From: Blastococcus sp. DSM 46786
Lineage (GTDB): Bacteria; Actinomycetota; Actinomycetes; Mycobacteriales; Geodermatophilaceae
Direction of reading: 5' to 3'
NCBI RefSeq assembly: GCF_900109665.1
Contig: NZ_FOAO01000006.1
Span: forward strand, 124,001 to 188,000
DNA length: 64,000 nt
The translations under genes were made by a program, and so were the position numbers. The notes below the pieces were generated by a model. That model ran no database searches and was not told the DNA's origin. It saw only the letters and a program-made list of their open reading frames with translations. Of this stretch, positions 16,866 through 24,601 are shown piece by piece (positions within the stretch are counted from its first letter, which is position 1; each line of letters begins with the position of its first letter).

Positions 16866-17699
16866 TCAGGTCGCGGGCGGGACGGGGATGCCACCGGGCA
16901 GTTGCCGGGCGGCGCGGACGTCCTCCGCGTAGGTGGTCATGGCATCCAGCGTCAGCTGCGCGACGTTGACGTAGGTGTCGGAGGCCCCGTCGAGAGCCGT
17001 GGCCGCGTAGCCGATCGCGGCGTTGACCATCCGCATGCGGCCGTCGAGCCACGGGCCGCCACCGAAGCCGCCCACCACCGGGATGGAGACCGCCGCGGCG
17101 ACCGCGGCCCCGACCACCGGGCCGGAGTTGGTGAAGTTCAGCAGGGCCGCGCCGGCCTCCTCGAGCCGCTTGGCCTCGGCGACCATCTCGTCCTGAAGCT
17201 CGGCCGGCACCGCGTCGGCCGCGGAGGGGACGGACTTGTACTCCACGCCGTAGCGCAACGCCGTCTGCGGCGTGATGCCGAACTGGGCGAACACCGGGAT
17301 GCCGGCGCGGTTCACCGCCTCCACCGCGTCCAGGTAGTCCGAGGCGGCGTCGAGCTTCACCATGTCGACGCCGGCTTCCTTGACGAACCGGATGGCCGCG
17401 CGGACGGCGCTGTCGGTGCCCTCCTGCAGCGGGCCGAACGGGAAGTCGACGCTGACCAGCGCCCGCGAGACGCCGCGGCGCACGGCCTTGGCGACGACGA
17501 GCATCTCCTCCATCGTCACCTCGAAGGGGTTCGAGTGGCCCCAGAGGTTGACACCCACCGTGTCGCCCACGGAGACGAGGTCGACGCCGGCGCGGTCGAC
17601 GATCCGGGCGATCTGGTAGTCCCAGGCGACGACGCCCACGATCTTGCGCCCGTCGTCCTTCATCCGCTGCAGGTCGCGCAGCCCCACGCGCTCAGACAC
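16866..17699 (-). CDS. PanB/PEP mutase-superfamily ketopantoate hydroxymethyltransferase-like protein
   Basis: A 277-residue TIM-barrel protein resembling PanB. It has GVVAWDYQIARIVDRAGVDLVSVGDTVG (PanB: TAYD...GD.LG), VTMEEMLVVAKAVRRG, ALVSVDFPFG (PanB: DMPFG), DMVKLDAA (PanB: VKLEGG) and GIPVFAQFGITPQ (PanB: HIGLTPQ). The HIGLTPQ His is replaced by Gln-Phe and the E of VKLEGG by D, so substrate use may differ from ketopantoate formation. The superfamily includes isocitrate lyase-type C-C lyases. It overlaps the upstream 169-aa gene by 8 bp inside the Rieske operon, which argues for a catabolic aldolase-like role rather than pantothenate synthesis. Confidence 0.75.
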   Translation of the reverse strand: MSERVGLRDLQRMKDDGRKIVGVVAWDYQIARIVDRAGVDLVSVGDTVGVNLWGHSNPFEVTMEEMLVVAKAVRRGVSRALVSVDFPFGPLQEGTDSAVRAAIRFVKEAGVDMVKLDAASDYLDAVEAVNRAGIPVFAQFGITPQTALRYGVEYKSVPSAADAVPAELQDEMVAEAKRLEEAGAALLNFTNSGPVVGAAVAAAVSIPVVGGFGGGPWLDGRMRMVNAAIGYAATALDGASDTYVNVAQLTLDAMTTYAEDVRAARQLPGGIPVPPAT

Positions 17700-18201
17700 G
17701 GAGCGCGCTCAGCAGGTCGACGACGTCGACCTCGTCGGCCGAGGGCAGCAGCACCCGGGCGTGCGGTCGCAGCGCCGCCACGGCGGACGAGGCCGCGGTG
17801 CCGGCCTGCGTGCCGTCGCCCAGGACCAGACCGGCCGTCTGGATGCCGCGCTCCCAGCAGGCCTTGCCCAACGTGTAGGCGCAGCCCGCGCCGGCGTCGC
17901 TGGTCGCGACCATGACGACGACCGAGGCGCTGGCCAGCTCGTCGGCCAGGGTCGCCGGCCCGCCGTCGATGGTGTGCAGCACGACGTCCTCGGTGCCGGA
18001 CCCGGCCGGCCCGCAGACGTAGAAGCGGGCATGGGCCCACTCCTGCTGCGCGGTCCGGCGCAGCACCTCGGCGGCGCCTGCATCGAGGGCCACGACCCGT
18101 CCGGCCCGGGAGGGGGCGATCGGCCGGTCGATCCGGTAGCGCGCCTCCTCCGCCGTGGCCGCCCGGGCGCAGCTGCTCAGCGTGTGCGTCTCGACAGCCA
18201 C
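17692..18201 (-). CDS. Uncharacterised 169-aa protein in the Rieske operon
   Basis: I do not recognise a family. The start is GTG 18201, two bases after the TGA of the Rieske oxygenase gene, and the stop overlaps the PanB-like start by 8 bp, so translation is tightly coupled on both sides. The sequence reads as an alpha/beta Rossmann-like domain: a VVALDAG strand, an ASVVVMVATSDAGAG strand-turn, a helix TLGKACWERG, IQTAGLVLGDG, and a terminal VLLPSADEVDVVDLL. There are six to seven short strands and no signal peptide or membrane segment. It could be an assembly factor or small regulatory subunit for its neighbours; this is a guess from position only. Confidence 0.7.
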   Translation of the reverse strand: MAVETHTLSSCARAATAEEARYRIDRPIAPSRAGRVVALDAGAAEVLRRTAQQEWAHARFYVCGPAGSGTEDVVLHTIDGGPATLADELASASVVVMVATSDAGAGCAYTLGKACWERGIQTAGLVLGDGTQAGTAASSAVAALRPHARVLLPSADEVDVVDLLSALRV

Positions 18202-18203
18202 GA

Positions 18204-19490
18204 TCAGACCGAGGAGATCGGGACGCCGGGGCGGACGCGGACGTCGTCGCGGGCGGCGTCGAGGAACGCCTCCTTCTGCGGCAGGACGACGGCGGCCGAG
18301 CGGACGTGGTGGTGCGCCGGGTCGACGCCGGGCGGGGTCACACCCTTGTCGCGCAGCCCGACCGCGGCCCGGTACAGCTTCTGCCGGGCCTTGATGATCC
18401 CGCTGTCGGCCGGGACCAGGCGCTCCTTGGTGCGGTCGACGATCGGGCCCATGCTCTCCTGCAGGGAGGAGTCCTGGATCGCGATGCCCTCGACGCCGGA
18501 GTACCACTCCCCGGTCCGCTGCTTCTCGCGGTTCATCAGGTAGTCGTTGTCCATGTTGGCCTCGGGCCGGTAGGTGCCCGGGATGTTCTTGCTGTGCACC
18601 CCGTGCCCGTCGATCATGGCCTGCCGCTCGGCCTCGGTGAGCGGCCGCATCGGGTGGTAGTCGAAGCTGTAGGCCCAGCAGTTCTCGTCGTCGATCGGGA
18701 TCCAGAAGTGCCCGTGGATCGGGTGGTCACCACGCGGGGGGACCATCGTGAACGAGGGCATGACCCACGGCGTGATCCGCCAGTAGTACGACCCCTCCTC
18801 GGCGTTGCGCCGGGCGCCGACGAACAGGCCGCCGTCGCTGTCGGCCACCTCGAAGAACGGCTTCTTGTCGTTGAGGTTGTACTGGTTGCCCTTGGCGCCC
18901 TTGAACAGCGGGTCGCTCTTCAGGCCACCGGAGTGCAGGAAGGTCACGTGGCTGGAGTCGATGCCGCCCTCGAAGGCCTGCAGCCAGTTGCTCTGTTGCC
19001 AGCGCTTGGAGGTGTAGTGGTGCTCCGGCGGGGTGAGCGCGAACTCGAACTCCGGCAGCGGTGGCTGCGTGGCCGGGTCGCCCATGTAGGTCCAGAGGAC
19101 GTCACCGATCTTGACCAGCGGGTACGACGTCAGCTTCACGTTCTCGGCGAAGCTGGAGTTGTCGGCCTCCGACGGCACCTCGACGCACTGACCCGTGGTG
19201 TCGTACTTCCAGCCGTGGTACGGGCAGCGCAGGCCGCCCTCCTCGTTCCGGCCGAACCACAGGGAGGCGCCACGGTGGGCGCAGAACTCGTCGATGAGGC
19301 CGTACCGGCCGTAGCTGTCCCGGAAGGCGACCAGCCGCTCGGAGAGCAGCTTGAGCCGGATCGGCGGGCAGCCGTCCTCCGGGAGCTCCTCCGCGAGGCA
19401 GGCGGGCATCCAGTACTGCCGGAAGAGCTCGCCCATCGGCGTGCCCGGACCCGTCCGGGTCAGCAGCTCGTTGATGTCCTGACGAAGCAC
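18204..19490 (-). CDS. Rieske non-heme iron oxygenase, phthalate 4,5-dioxygenase type
   Basis: A 428-residue oxygenase alpha subunit. The Rieske [2Fe-2S] ligands are Cys70-His72 (CAHRG) and Cys89-His92 (CPYHGW). The bridging Asp178 and iron ligands His181 and His186 lie in GGIDSSHVTFLH, and a further carboxylate near Asp340 (IAIQDSSLQES) completes the facial triad. The opening LTRTGPGTPMGELFRQYWMPACL is typical of the homo-oligomeric phthalate-dioxygenase class, which needs only a reductase or ferredoxin partner. It hydroxylates or demethylates aromatic or heteroaromatic acids. It leads a minus-strand operon (169-aa protein, PanB-like, hydrolase, TctC) behind an ATGGTCATACCAA operator. A [2Fe-2S] ferredoxin gene lies immediately upstream. 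Confidence 0.92.
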   Translation of the reverse strand: MLRQDINELLTRTGPGTPMGELFRQYWMPACLAEELPEDGCPPIRLKLLSERLVAFRDSYGRYGLIDEFCAHRGASLWFGRNEEGGLRCPYHGWKYDTTGQCVEVPSEADNSSFAENVKLTSYPLVKIGDVLWTYMGDPATQPPLPEFEFALTPPEHHYTSKRWQQSNWLQAFEGGIDSSHVTFLHSGGLKSDPLFKGAKGNQYNLNDKKPFFEVADSDGGLFVGARRNAEEGSYYWRITPWVMPSFTMVPPRGDHPIHGHFWIPIDDENCWAYSFDYHPMRPLTEAERQAMIDGHGVHSKNIPGTYRPEANMDNDYLMNREKQRTGEWYSGVEGIAIQDSSLQESMGPIVDRTKERLVPADSGIIKARQKLYRAAVGLRDKGVTPPGVDPAHHHVRSAAVVLPQKEAFLDAARDDVRVRPGVPISSV

Positions 19491-19525
19491 CGGTGTCTCC
19501 CTCTCCTCAGCCGCGCAGCGGACTG

Positions 19526-19538
19526 ATGGTCATACCAA
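19526..19538. promoter_or_regulatory. GntR-type operator of the Rieske operon
   Basis: ATGGTCATACCAA retains a perfect TGGTCATACCA core and differs from the consensus only in the last base. It lies 36 bp upstream of the Rieske oxygenase start on the minus strand, downstream of a TTGACG that could be a -35. Confidence 0.68.
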
Positions 19539-19562
19539 TCGTGGGCGCCGTCAACTCCCGGT

Positions 19563-19886
19563 TCACGGCTGCTGCGGCGGGACGTCCACGGTGAGCCCGT
19601 CGAGCTCCGGGGACACGGAGATCTGGCAACCCAGCCGGCTGCCGTCGCGGCGTTCGGACACCGCCATCTCCAGGAGGTCCTCCTCCTCGTCGCCCGGCTC
19701 GCCGAGGAGGTGCAGGAACTCGTCACGGACCCATACGTGGCAGGTCGCGCACGACGCGTTGCCGCCGCACTCCCCGATGATGCCGGGCACGCCGCTCTTC
19801 ACCGCCGCGGCCATCACCGACTCACCGGCCGTCGCGTCGACCGCGTGCTCTTGACCGGCGCCCCCGACGTAGACCACCTTCGGCAC
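19563..19886 (-). CDS. [2Fe-2S] ferredoxin, adrenodoxin/putidaredoxin type
   Basis: A 107-residue ferredoxin starting at GTG 19886 with GGAGG nine bases upstream. Cluster ligands are Cys40, Cys46, Cys49 (GECGGNASCATCHVWV) and Cys87 (SRLGCQIS), the C-x5-C-x2-C...C spacing of the adrenodoxin/Isc class. The acidic stretch GEPGDEEEDLLEMA is the usual partner-binding helix. It is 72 bp upstream of the Rieske gene on the same strand and is the obvious electron donor. No ferredoxin reductase gene is present in the window, so a housekeeping reductase would have to supply electrons. Confidence 0.92.
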   Translation of the reverse strand: MPKVVYVGGAGQEHAVDATAGESVMAAAVKSGVPGIIGECGGNASCATCHVWVRDEFLHLLGEPGDEEEDLLEMAVSERRDGSRLGCQISVSPELDGLTVDVPPQQP

Positions 19887-19934
19887 GCCCTGCCCCCTCC
19901 GTCGTCCCTCACCCGTTCCCGGGCCCATCGAGCA

Positions 19935-19947
19935 TTGGTATGTCCAT
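19935..19947. promoter_or_regulatory. GntR-type operator upstream of the ferredoxin gene
   Basis: On the minus strand this reads ATGGACATACCAA, two mismatches from the ATGGTCATACCAT consensus. It lies 49 bp upstream of the ferredoxin start, in the gap shared with the divergent phosphoglycerate-mutase-like gene; a second TGGTCTA half-site follows at about 19948-19954. Confidence 0.52.
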
Positions 19948-19976
19948 TAGACCACACATGTGGCTAGGGTCACGAC

Positions 19977-20666
19977 ATGCCCTCGCTCGTCCTCCTCCGC
20001 CACGGCGAGAGCGCGTGGAACGCGGAGGACCGCTTCACCGGCCGGGTCGACGTCGACCTCACACCCCGGGGCGAGGACCAGGCCCGGCGCTGCGGGGTGC
20101 TCCTGCGCGAGGCCGGCCTGGTGCCGGACCGGTCCCACACCTCCACGCTGACCCGCGCCGTCCGCACCGGAGCGCTCGCACTCGCAGCCGCCGGGCGGCC
20201 GCTCGTCCCGGCCCGCCAGGACGAGCGGCTCGACGAGCGGGGTTACGGCGCGCTCGAAGGCCTGACGCGCGGCGAGGTGCGGGACCGCCACGGCAGCGCG
20301 CAGTACCAGCGGTGGCGGCGGTCCTGGGACGCCGCGCCGCCCCCGGCGTTCCGCGGCGGCGTCCGCCGGACCGGGGAGAGCCTCGCCGACGTCGCCGCCC
20401 GGCTGCGGCCCTGCTGGGAGGACGCGCTCGCGCCCGACCTGCGGGCCGGTCACACCGTGCTGGTGACCGCGCACAGCAACTCGCTGCGCGCGCTGATCGC
20501 CCTCCTGGACCAACTCGGCCCGGAGGAGGTGCTCGACCTGGAGGTCCCGATCGCGACCCCGTTGCACTACGCGCTGGACGGCCATCTGCGCCCCCTGGTC
20601 CCCGGCGGCCGGTACGTCCGCCACGATCCCCTACCGCGCGGGTCGGGGCCTGCCATCCACCCGTGA
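19977..20666 (+). CDS. Phosphoglycerate mutase-like histidine phosphatase-superfamily protein
   Basis: A 229-residue protein closest to GpmA. It has the phospho-accepting LLRHGES (His9), the GpmA segments AWNAEDRFTGRVDVDLTPRG, RRSWDAAPPP and the second catalytic His166 in TAHSNSLRAL. Three landmark residues differ from GpmA: RHYG is RGYG, AHGNS is AHSNS and GLNK is GLTR, and the protein is about 20 residues shorter. It could be a true mutase or a derived phosphatase. It is divergent from the ferredoxin gene across an operator, so it may belong to the catabolic regulon rather than glycolysis. Confidence 0.78.
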   Translation: MPSLVLLRHGESAWNAEDRFTGRVDVDLTPRGEDQARRCGVLLREAGLVPDRSHTSTLTRAVRTGALALAAAGRPLVPARQDERLDERGYGALEGLTRGEVRDRHGSAQYQRWRRSWDAAPPPAFRGGVRRTGESLADVAARLRPCWEDALAPDLRAGHTVLVTAHSNSLRALIALLDQLGPEEVLDLEVPIATPLHYALDGHLRPLVPGGRYVRHDPLPRGSGPAIHP

Positions 20667-20725
20667 GCGTGATCGGACCCCGGCGGACCGGACGGTCTCG
20701 CCCGTCGGTCACCTAGGATGCGGGG

Positions 20726-21502
20726 GTGACGACGCAGGGACCGACCGAAGCAGCGACCGCCGGAAGCTCCCTGACCGGCAAGGGTGACCTGCTCAGCCGG
20801 GTCAGCGTCGGGCGCATCTCCGAGGTCATCGTCGACCAGATCCGCGTGCTGATCCGCAAGGGGCAGCTGGCCGCCGGCGACCGGCTGCCCTCCGAGCGGG
20901 AGCTCTGCGAGCGGTTCGGCGTCAGCCGGGTCACCGTCCGCGAGGCGCTGCGGGTCCTGGAGGCCAACGGCCTGGTCGAGATCCGGGTCGGCGCCCGTGG
21001 CGGCGCGTTCGTCACCGCGCCCAGCAGCCGGCTCGTCGGGGCCGGCATCGCCGACCTCATCTCGCTGGCGACGATGAGCGCCGTCGAGGTCACCGAGGCG
21101 CGCATGGTGTTCGAGCTGGGCATCGTGACGCTGGTCTGCGAGCGGGCGACCGACGAGGACATCGCCGCGCTGCACGCGATCTGCGACCGCAGCAGCGCCG
21201 CGCTCGAGGGCGACGAGTACCCGCTCGAGCTCTCCGCCGAGTGGCACACCCGCTTCGCGGTCGCGACGCACAACCGGGCCGTCGCCATGCTCGTCGAATC
21301 GCTGCACGACCCGCTGCTGCAGTCCCTGGAGCGGGCCCGGGAGGCAGCGCCGCTGCACGGCCGGCAGGGCGTGGAGGAGCACCGCGCCCTGATCGACGCC
21401 GTCGCCGGCCGCGACGTCGACGCGGCCACGACCCTGATGCGCACCCACCTGTCCCGCACGGCCGAGCGCGTCGCCGCGATGGAGACCGCACCCGCGAGCT
21501 GA
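20726..21502 (+). CDS. FadR-subfamily GntR transcriptional regulator
   Basis: A 258-residue regulator starting at GTG 20726. The N-terminal winged helix-turn-helix is intact (IVDQIRVLIRKGQLAAGDRLPSERELCERFGVSRVTVREALRVLEANGLVEIR, GARGGAFV). The C-terminal all-helical FCD domain (EVTEARMVFELGIV..., EWHTRFAVATHN, EEHRALIDAVAGRDVDAA) has the Asp/His pattern that binds a metal and an organic acid effector. FadR-type proteins bind TGGTnnnACCA palindromes as dimers; that pattern recurs eight times in this island, and this is its only regulator gene. It is convergent with the EutA-like gene, with 15 bp between them. Confidence 0.92.
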   Translation: MTTQGPTEAATAGSSLTGKGDLLSRVSVGRISEVIVDQIRVLIRKGQLAAGDRLPSERELCERFGVSRVTVREALRVLEANGLVEIRVGARGGAFVTAPSSRLVGAGIADLISLATMSAVEVTEARMVFELGIVTLVCERATDEDIAALHAICDRSSAALEGDEYPLELSAEWHTRFAVATHNRAVAMLVESLHDPLLQSLERAREAAPLHGRQGVEEHRALIDAVAGRDVDAATTLMRTHLSRTAERVAAMETAPAS

Positions 21503-21517
21503 GGCCGGCACGGCGCG

Positions 21518-23104
21518 TCAGGCCCCCGGCTCGTCCCCGAAGACGAGCGACTTGATCGTCACCGGAACCGTCCGCGAGGGGTGCCGCACGCGGCCGATGT
21601 CGATGTAGTCGAAGTCCCGCAGGGCGAGCCCGTCGACGACCAGCAGGTCGGAGGTGACCCCGAGCTCGTGCTGGAGCAGCCGGCCCAGGGTCATCGCGAC
21701 GTCGCCGTCGAGCACGACGTACACCGGCCGGCCGGCGGCGATCCGCTCCGCGAGGCCGTCGCGCACCCCCCGGGCGAAGGCGGCGACCCGGCCGTAGCTC
21801 GGCAGGCCCGACCAGGACATCGCCAGCGCCACGTCCTTGTCGGCGTCCGCGGCGTCGAGGGCGACCAGGTGCCGGCGGACCGCCGCTGCCACGGCGGCGG
21901 CGTCCACGGTCTCGCCGAGCTCGTGGACCGGGCGCACCACCTGCAGGTTGCGCCGCGGCAGCAGGGCATCCGGGTCGGAGATCCAGCCGGTGTTGCCGCT
22001 GAGCTGGACGCTGTACTCCGACGCGCCCAGCGCGGTGGCCCGGATGCATTCCCCGGCGGGCAGCAGCGGGTAGGGCAGCAGGCCCGCGTCGACCCGCCGC
22101 CGGACCGCCTCGCCGAGCGGCCGGCCGAGGTCGCCGAACGACGCGCTCTCCCGGCCGTAGACGTACTCGGCCACCCCGCCGGAGAACACCACGCCGTCGA
22201 TCGGGCCGACGTCCCCCAGGGGGTCGGTGAGGTAGAGCGCGGCCACGTCCGGCGGCGGCGTGGCGCCCAGCGCGGCGACCAGGGCGTCGGCCATCCCCTC
22301 GGCGACCCGGTCGAGCTCCTCGGGGCGGGTCGGGTCACCCAGGTCCCAGCCGAACCCGGCCCGGGCGGCGTGCAACCGGCCGGCGGGATCGAGGCGCACG
22401 ATGCTCCCGGTCCCGTCGACGACCTGCAGCCGACCACCGATGTGGACCGCGGCGGTGGCCACGACCCGTCCGCGGTCGAGGACGGAGAGCTTCGTGGTGC
22501 CGCCGCCGATGTCGACGTTGAGGATGCGCCGACCGGTCTCGTACGACGTCCGGGCCGCTCCGGAGCCGTAGCCGGCCAGCATCGCCTCCATGTGGTGGCC
22601 CGCCGTCGCGGTCACCAGCTCTCCACCCCGCTCGGCCAGGACCTCGGCGATGGCCTCGGCATTGCGGCGGCGCAGCGCCTCGCCGGTGAGGATGACCACG
22701 CCGGTGTCGACGTCCTCCGGCCCGATCCGGGCCTCGCCGTAGGCGCGGTCGATGATCGTGCCGAGGGCCTCGGCGTCGATGTGCTCGGCGCTGGCGTACG
22801 GGGTCAGCGCCACCGGCGAGCGGTAGACCGTGTCGCGCCGGACGACGATGTAGCGGCTGGTCAGGTCCTCGCCGATGCGGCGGAGGTGCAGGCGGGAGAA
22901 GACCACCTGGGTGCCGGAGGAGCCGATGTCCATCCCGACGCTGTGCAGGGTGACGTTGTCCTGCTGCCAGATCGGGTTGTCCTCGAGCGGCAGCTCGGCG
23001 TCGTCGTGGTCGTGGTCGTGGTCCGGGGTGTGGGGCGAGTGCACCGTCCGCGGCGGGGTGTGCTCGCGGCCGTAGACCGGCTCGGCGGAGTGGGTGTGGG
23101 TCAC
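21518..23104 (-). CDS. EutA-like ethanolamine ammonia-lyase reactivase family protein (orphan)
   Basis: A 528-residue protein homologous to EutA, the ATPase that replaces damaged adenosylcobalamin in ethanolamine ammonia-lyase. EutA landmarks are VGMDIGSSGTQVVFSRL, VDTGVVILTGEALRRRNAEAI, TATAGHHMEAMLAGYGSGA and the actin-like nucleotide site LNVDIGGGTTKLSVLDRG. The N-terminus is an unusual His/Asp-rich tail (PDHDHDHDD near residue 28). No eutB or eutC is nearby, so the partner enzyme is unknown. It starts at GTG 23104 with GGAG upstream and follows the bicupin gene, separated by a strong hairpin. It may act on another B12 enzyme or have a new role. Confidence 0.82.
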   Translation of the reverse strand: MTHTHSAEPVYGREHTPPRTVHSPHTPDHDHDHDDAELPLEDNPIWQQDNVTLHSVGMDIGSSGTQVVFSRLHLRRIGEDLTSRYIVVRRDTVYRSPVALTPYASAEHIDAEALGTIIDRAYGEARIGPEDVDTGVVILTGEALRRRNAEAIAEVLAERGGELVTATAGHHMEAMLAGYGSGAARTSYETGRRILNVDIGGGTTKLSVLDRGRVVATAAVHIGGRLQVVDGTGSIVRLDPAGRLHAARAGFGWDLGDPTRPEELDRVAEGMADALVAALGATPPPDVAALYLTDPLGDVGPIDGVVFSGGVAEYVYGRESASFGDLGRPLGEAVRRRVDAGLLPYPLLPAGECIRATALGASEYSVQLSGNTGWISDPDALLPRRNLQVVRPVHELGETVDAAAVAAAVRRHLVALDAADADKDVALAMSWSGLPSYGRVAAFARGVRDGLAERIAAGRPVYVVLDGDVAMTLGRLLQHELGVTSDLLVVDGLALRDFDYIDIGRVRHPSRTVPVTIKSLVFGDEPGA

Positions 23105-23135
23105 GGGTGCGCTCCAGAGGACGGGGAGAAACGAC

Positions 23136-23172
23136 GACGTGCGGTCCGCCGGCAGGAGGCGGACCGCACGTC
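23136..23172 (-). terminator. Perfect hairpin between the bicupin and EutA-like genes
   Basis: A perfect 15-bp stem (23136-23150 with 23158-23172) with a 7-nt loop starts 19 bp after the bicupin stop, upstream of the EutA-like start at 23104. It would reduce read-through, so the EutA-like protein is expected at lower level than the bicupin, unless it has its own promoter. Confidence 0.75.
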
Positions 23173-23190
23173 GAGGCGGGACGGGAGGGA

Positions 23191-24312
23191 TCAGGCAGCC
23201 GGCTCGGGCGGCAGGTTCTCCTTCTCCTGCTCGTACGCGGTCTCCATCGCAGGCTCGAGGCCGTGCTTGGCCAGCGCCTCCTTGAACGTCTCGCGCACGT
23301 AGGACGACTCGTCGGCGTAGTCGATCTGGTCACCACCGATGCGCTGGCTGATCCAGGCCTTCGGCACGCCCTGCGCGTTCCGGATCGAGACGACCTCGTG
23401 CTTGAAGGCGAGGTAGCGGGCCGGCTCCGTGCCGGTGTTGAAGTGCTGGTGGTACCACATGTTCGGCGGCACGATCATGCTGCCGGCCTGCCACTCGTAG
23501 CGCCGCGGCTCCTCGCCCTCGGGCCACATCAGGCTGTAGCCCTCGCCCGACAGGATGATCACGTGGGCGCCCGGGCCGTGCCGGTGGCCCTTCTTGTAGG
23601 TGGCCGTGGGGAACTGCGAGATGTGGCTGTTCATCGAGCCCCGCGCCATGTTGAAGCGGATGTGCCCGCCGCCGGCGCCGCGCTCCTTGGCCTCGATCAG
23701 CGGCAGGCTGATCGCGTCGGCCACGAAGTTGGTGTCGAGCAGCAGGCCCTTCTGCTCACCCTTGGGCGCGAAGTAGTCCGGCTCGCCGTTGAAACGCTTC
23801 GGGAAGTCGTGGGAGGTGCCGAAGACGAACTCGATGTCGTCGTAGAGGTTGATGATCCCCGGGGCATTGGTCGAGGAGACGAAACGCGCCACCTCGGTGC
23901 CCGAGCCGTTGAAGTGCTGGTGGTCGGCGTTGAGCGGGATGGCGAACAGCGCACCCGGGCCCCACTCGAAGGTGACCTCGGCGCCGGCGTCGTTCCACAC
24001 CTTGGTGGAGCCGTGGCCCGAGAGGACCAGGATCATCTCCTCGAACAGCTGCCGCTGCGGGGCGAGCTGGCCGCCGGCCGGGATCTCGGCCACGTAGCAG
24101 TCGTTCGAGGTGCGGCTGGCCTCGTGGTTGATGAAGACGCCCCGACCGCCACGGCGGGCCCAGTCCTTGAGCTCGACGGTCTTCAGGTCGGGCACGTAGT
24201 GGGCGGCGATGATGTCGAGACCTTCGTCGGCCACCCAGCGGGTGTACGGCGAGTCCTTCTCGGTGGCGAACTTCGCCGCGAGGCTCTCGTTGACGATGGC
24301 ATCCTTGGCCAT
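23191..24312 (-). CDS. Bicupin protein, gentisate dioxygenase-like fold
   Basis: A 373-residue protein; ATG 24312 with GGGAGG upstream is chosen over the longer frame. Two cupin barrels are visible. The first has QRQLFEEMILVLSGHGSTKVW and LNADHQHFNGSG. The second has a fuller metal site, KKGHRHGPGAHVIILSGEGYSLMW, and later MWYHQHFNTG, giving His-x-His plus Glu/His ligands. Bicupins of this kind include Fe2+ ring-cleaving dioxygenases, but the specificity is not recognisable. The gene has a near-consensus promoter covered by an operator, which implies strong, tightly regulated expression, and it is upstream of the EutA-like gene. Confidence 0.78.
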   Translation of the reverse strand: MAKDAIVNESLAAKFATEKDSPYTRWVADEGLDIIAAHYVPDLKTVELKDWARRGGRGVFINHEASRTSNDCYVAEIPAGGQLAPQRQLFEEMILVLSGHGSTKVWNDAGAEVTFEWGPGALFAIPLNADHQHFNGSGTEVARFVSSTNAPGIINLYDDIEFVFGTSHDFPKRFNGEPDYFAPKGEQKGLLLDTNFVADAISLPLIEAKERGAGGGHIRFNMARGSMNSHISQFPTATYKKGHRHGPGAHVIILSGEGYSLMWPEGEEPRRYEWQAGSMIVPPNMWYHQHFNTGTEPARYLAFKHEVVSIRNAQGVPKAWISQRIGGDQIDYADESSYVRETFKEALAKHGLEPAMETAYEQEKENLPPEPAA

Positions 24313-24380
24313 GGGGCCTCCCTGGTCGACGCATGGGGTGAACCCCACGAACGGCGCGGCGAGCATGCCGCCATGCTTGA

Positions 24381-24417
24381 TCGGTAGGACCATAAGACCA
24401 CCGTCGGGGTGTGTCAA
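24381..24417 (-). promoter_or_regulatory. Strong promoter with overlapping operator for the bicupin gene
   Basis: On the minus strand, -35 TTGACA (24412-24417) is followed by a 17-bp spacer and -10 TATGGT (24389-24394). The operator ATGGTCCTACCGA (24381-24393) overlaps the -10 and start point, as expected for a repressor site. The -35 is the full consensus. Confidence 0.72.
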
Positions 24418-24549
24418 AGGACACCCACCGTCCTCGCCAGGTGTGCGGCAGGACCCCGGGGAGGGCCTGCGCCCCTCTGGCGTCGGGCTGCCGCCGGTCG
24501 CGCACCCACCGCTGGAACCCCTGGCCGGAACCTCGTCACGGCCGGCGTG

Positions 24550-24562
24550 ATGGTCCTATCAT
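24550..24562. promoter_or_regulatory. GntR-type operator of the FAD monooxygenase gene
   Basis: ATGGTCCTATCAT differs from a perfect palindrome by one base and lies 40 bp upstream of the FAD monooxygenase start. The last six bases, TATCAT, could be the -10, so repression by occlusion is likely. Confidence 0.62.
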
Positions 24563-24601
24563 TTGCCCGCTCTGCACTGCCCCCCGACGACAGAGGACGG
24601 C

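Noticed and set aside
23010-23035. Run of alternating Asp and His codons in the EutA-like gene as a sequencing artefact
   Set aside because: The frame remains open, the stretch is short and it lies in a variable N-terminal tail, so it is compatible with a real metal-binding extension.
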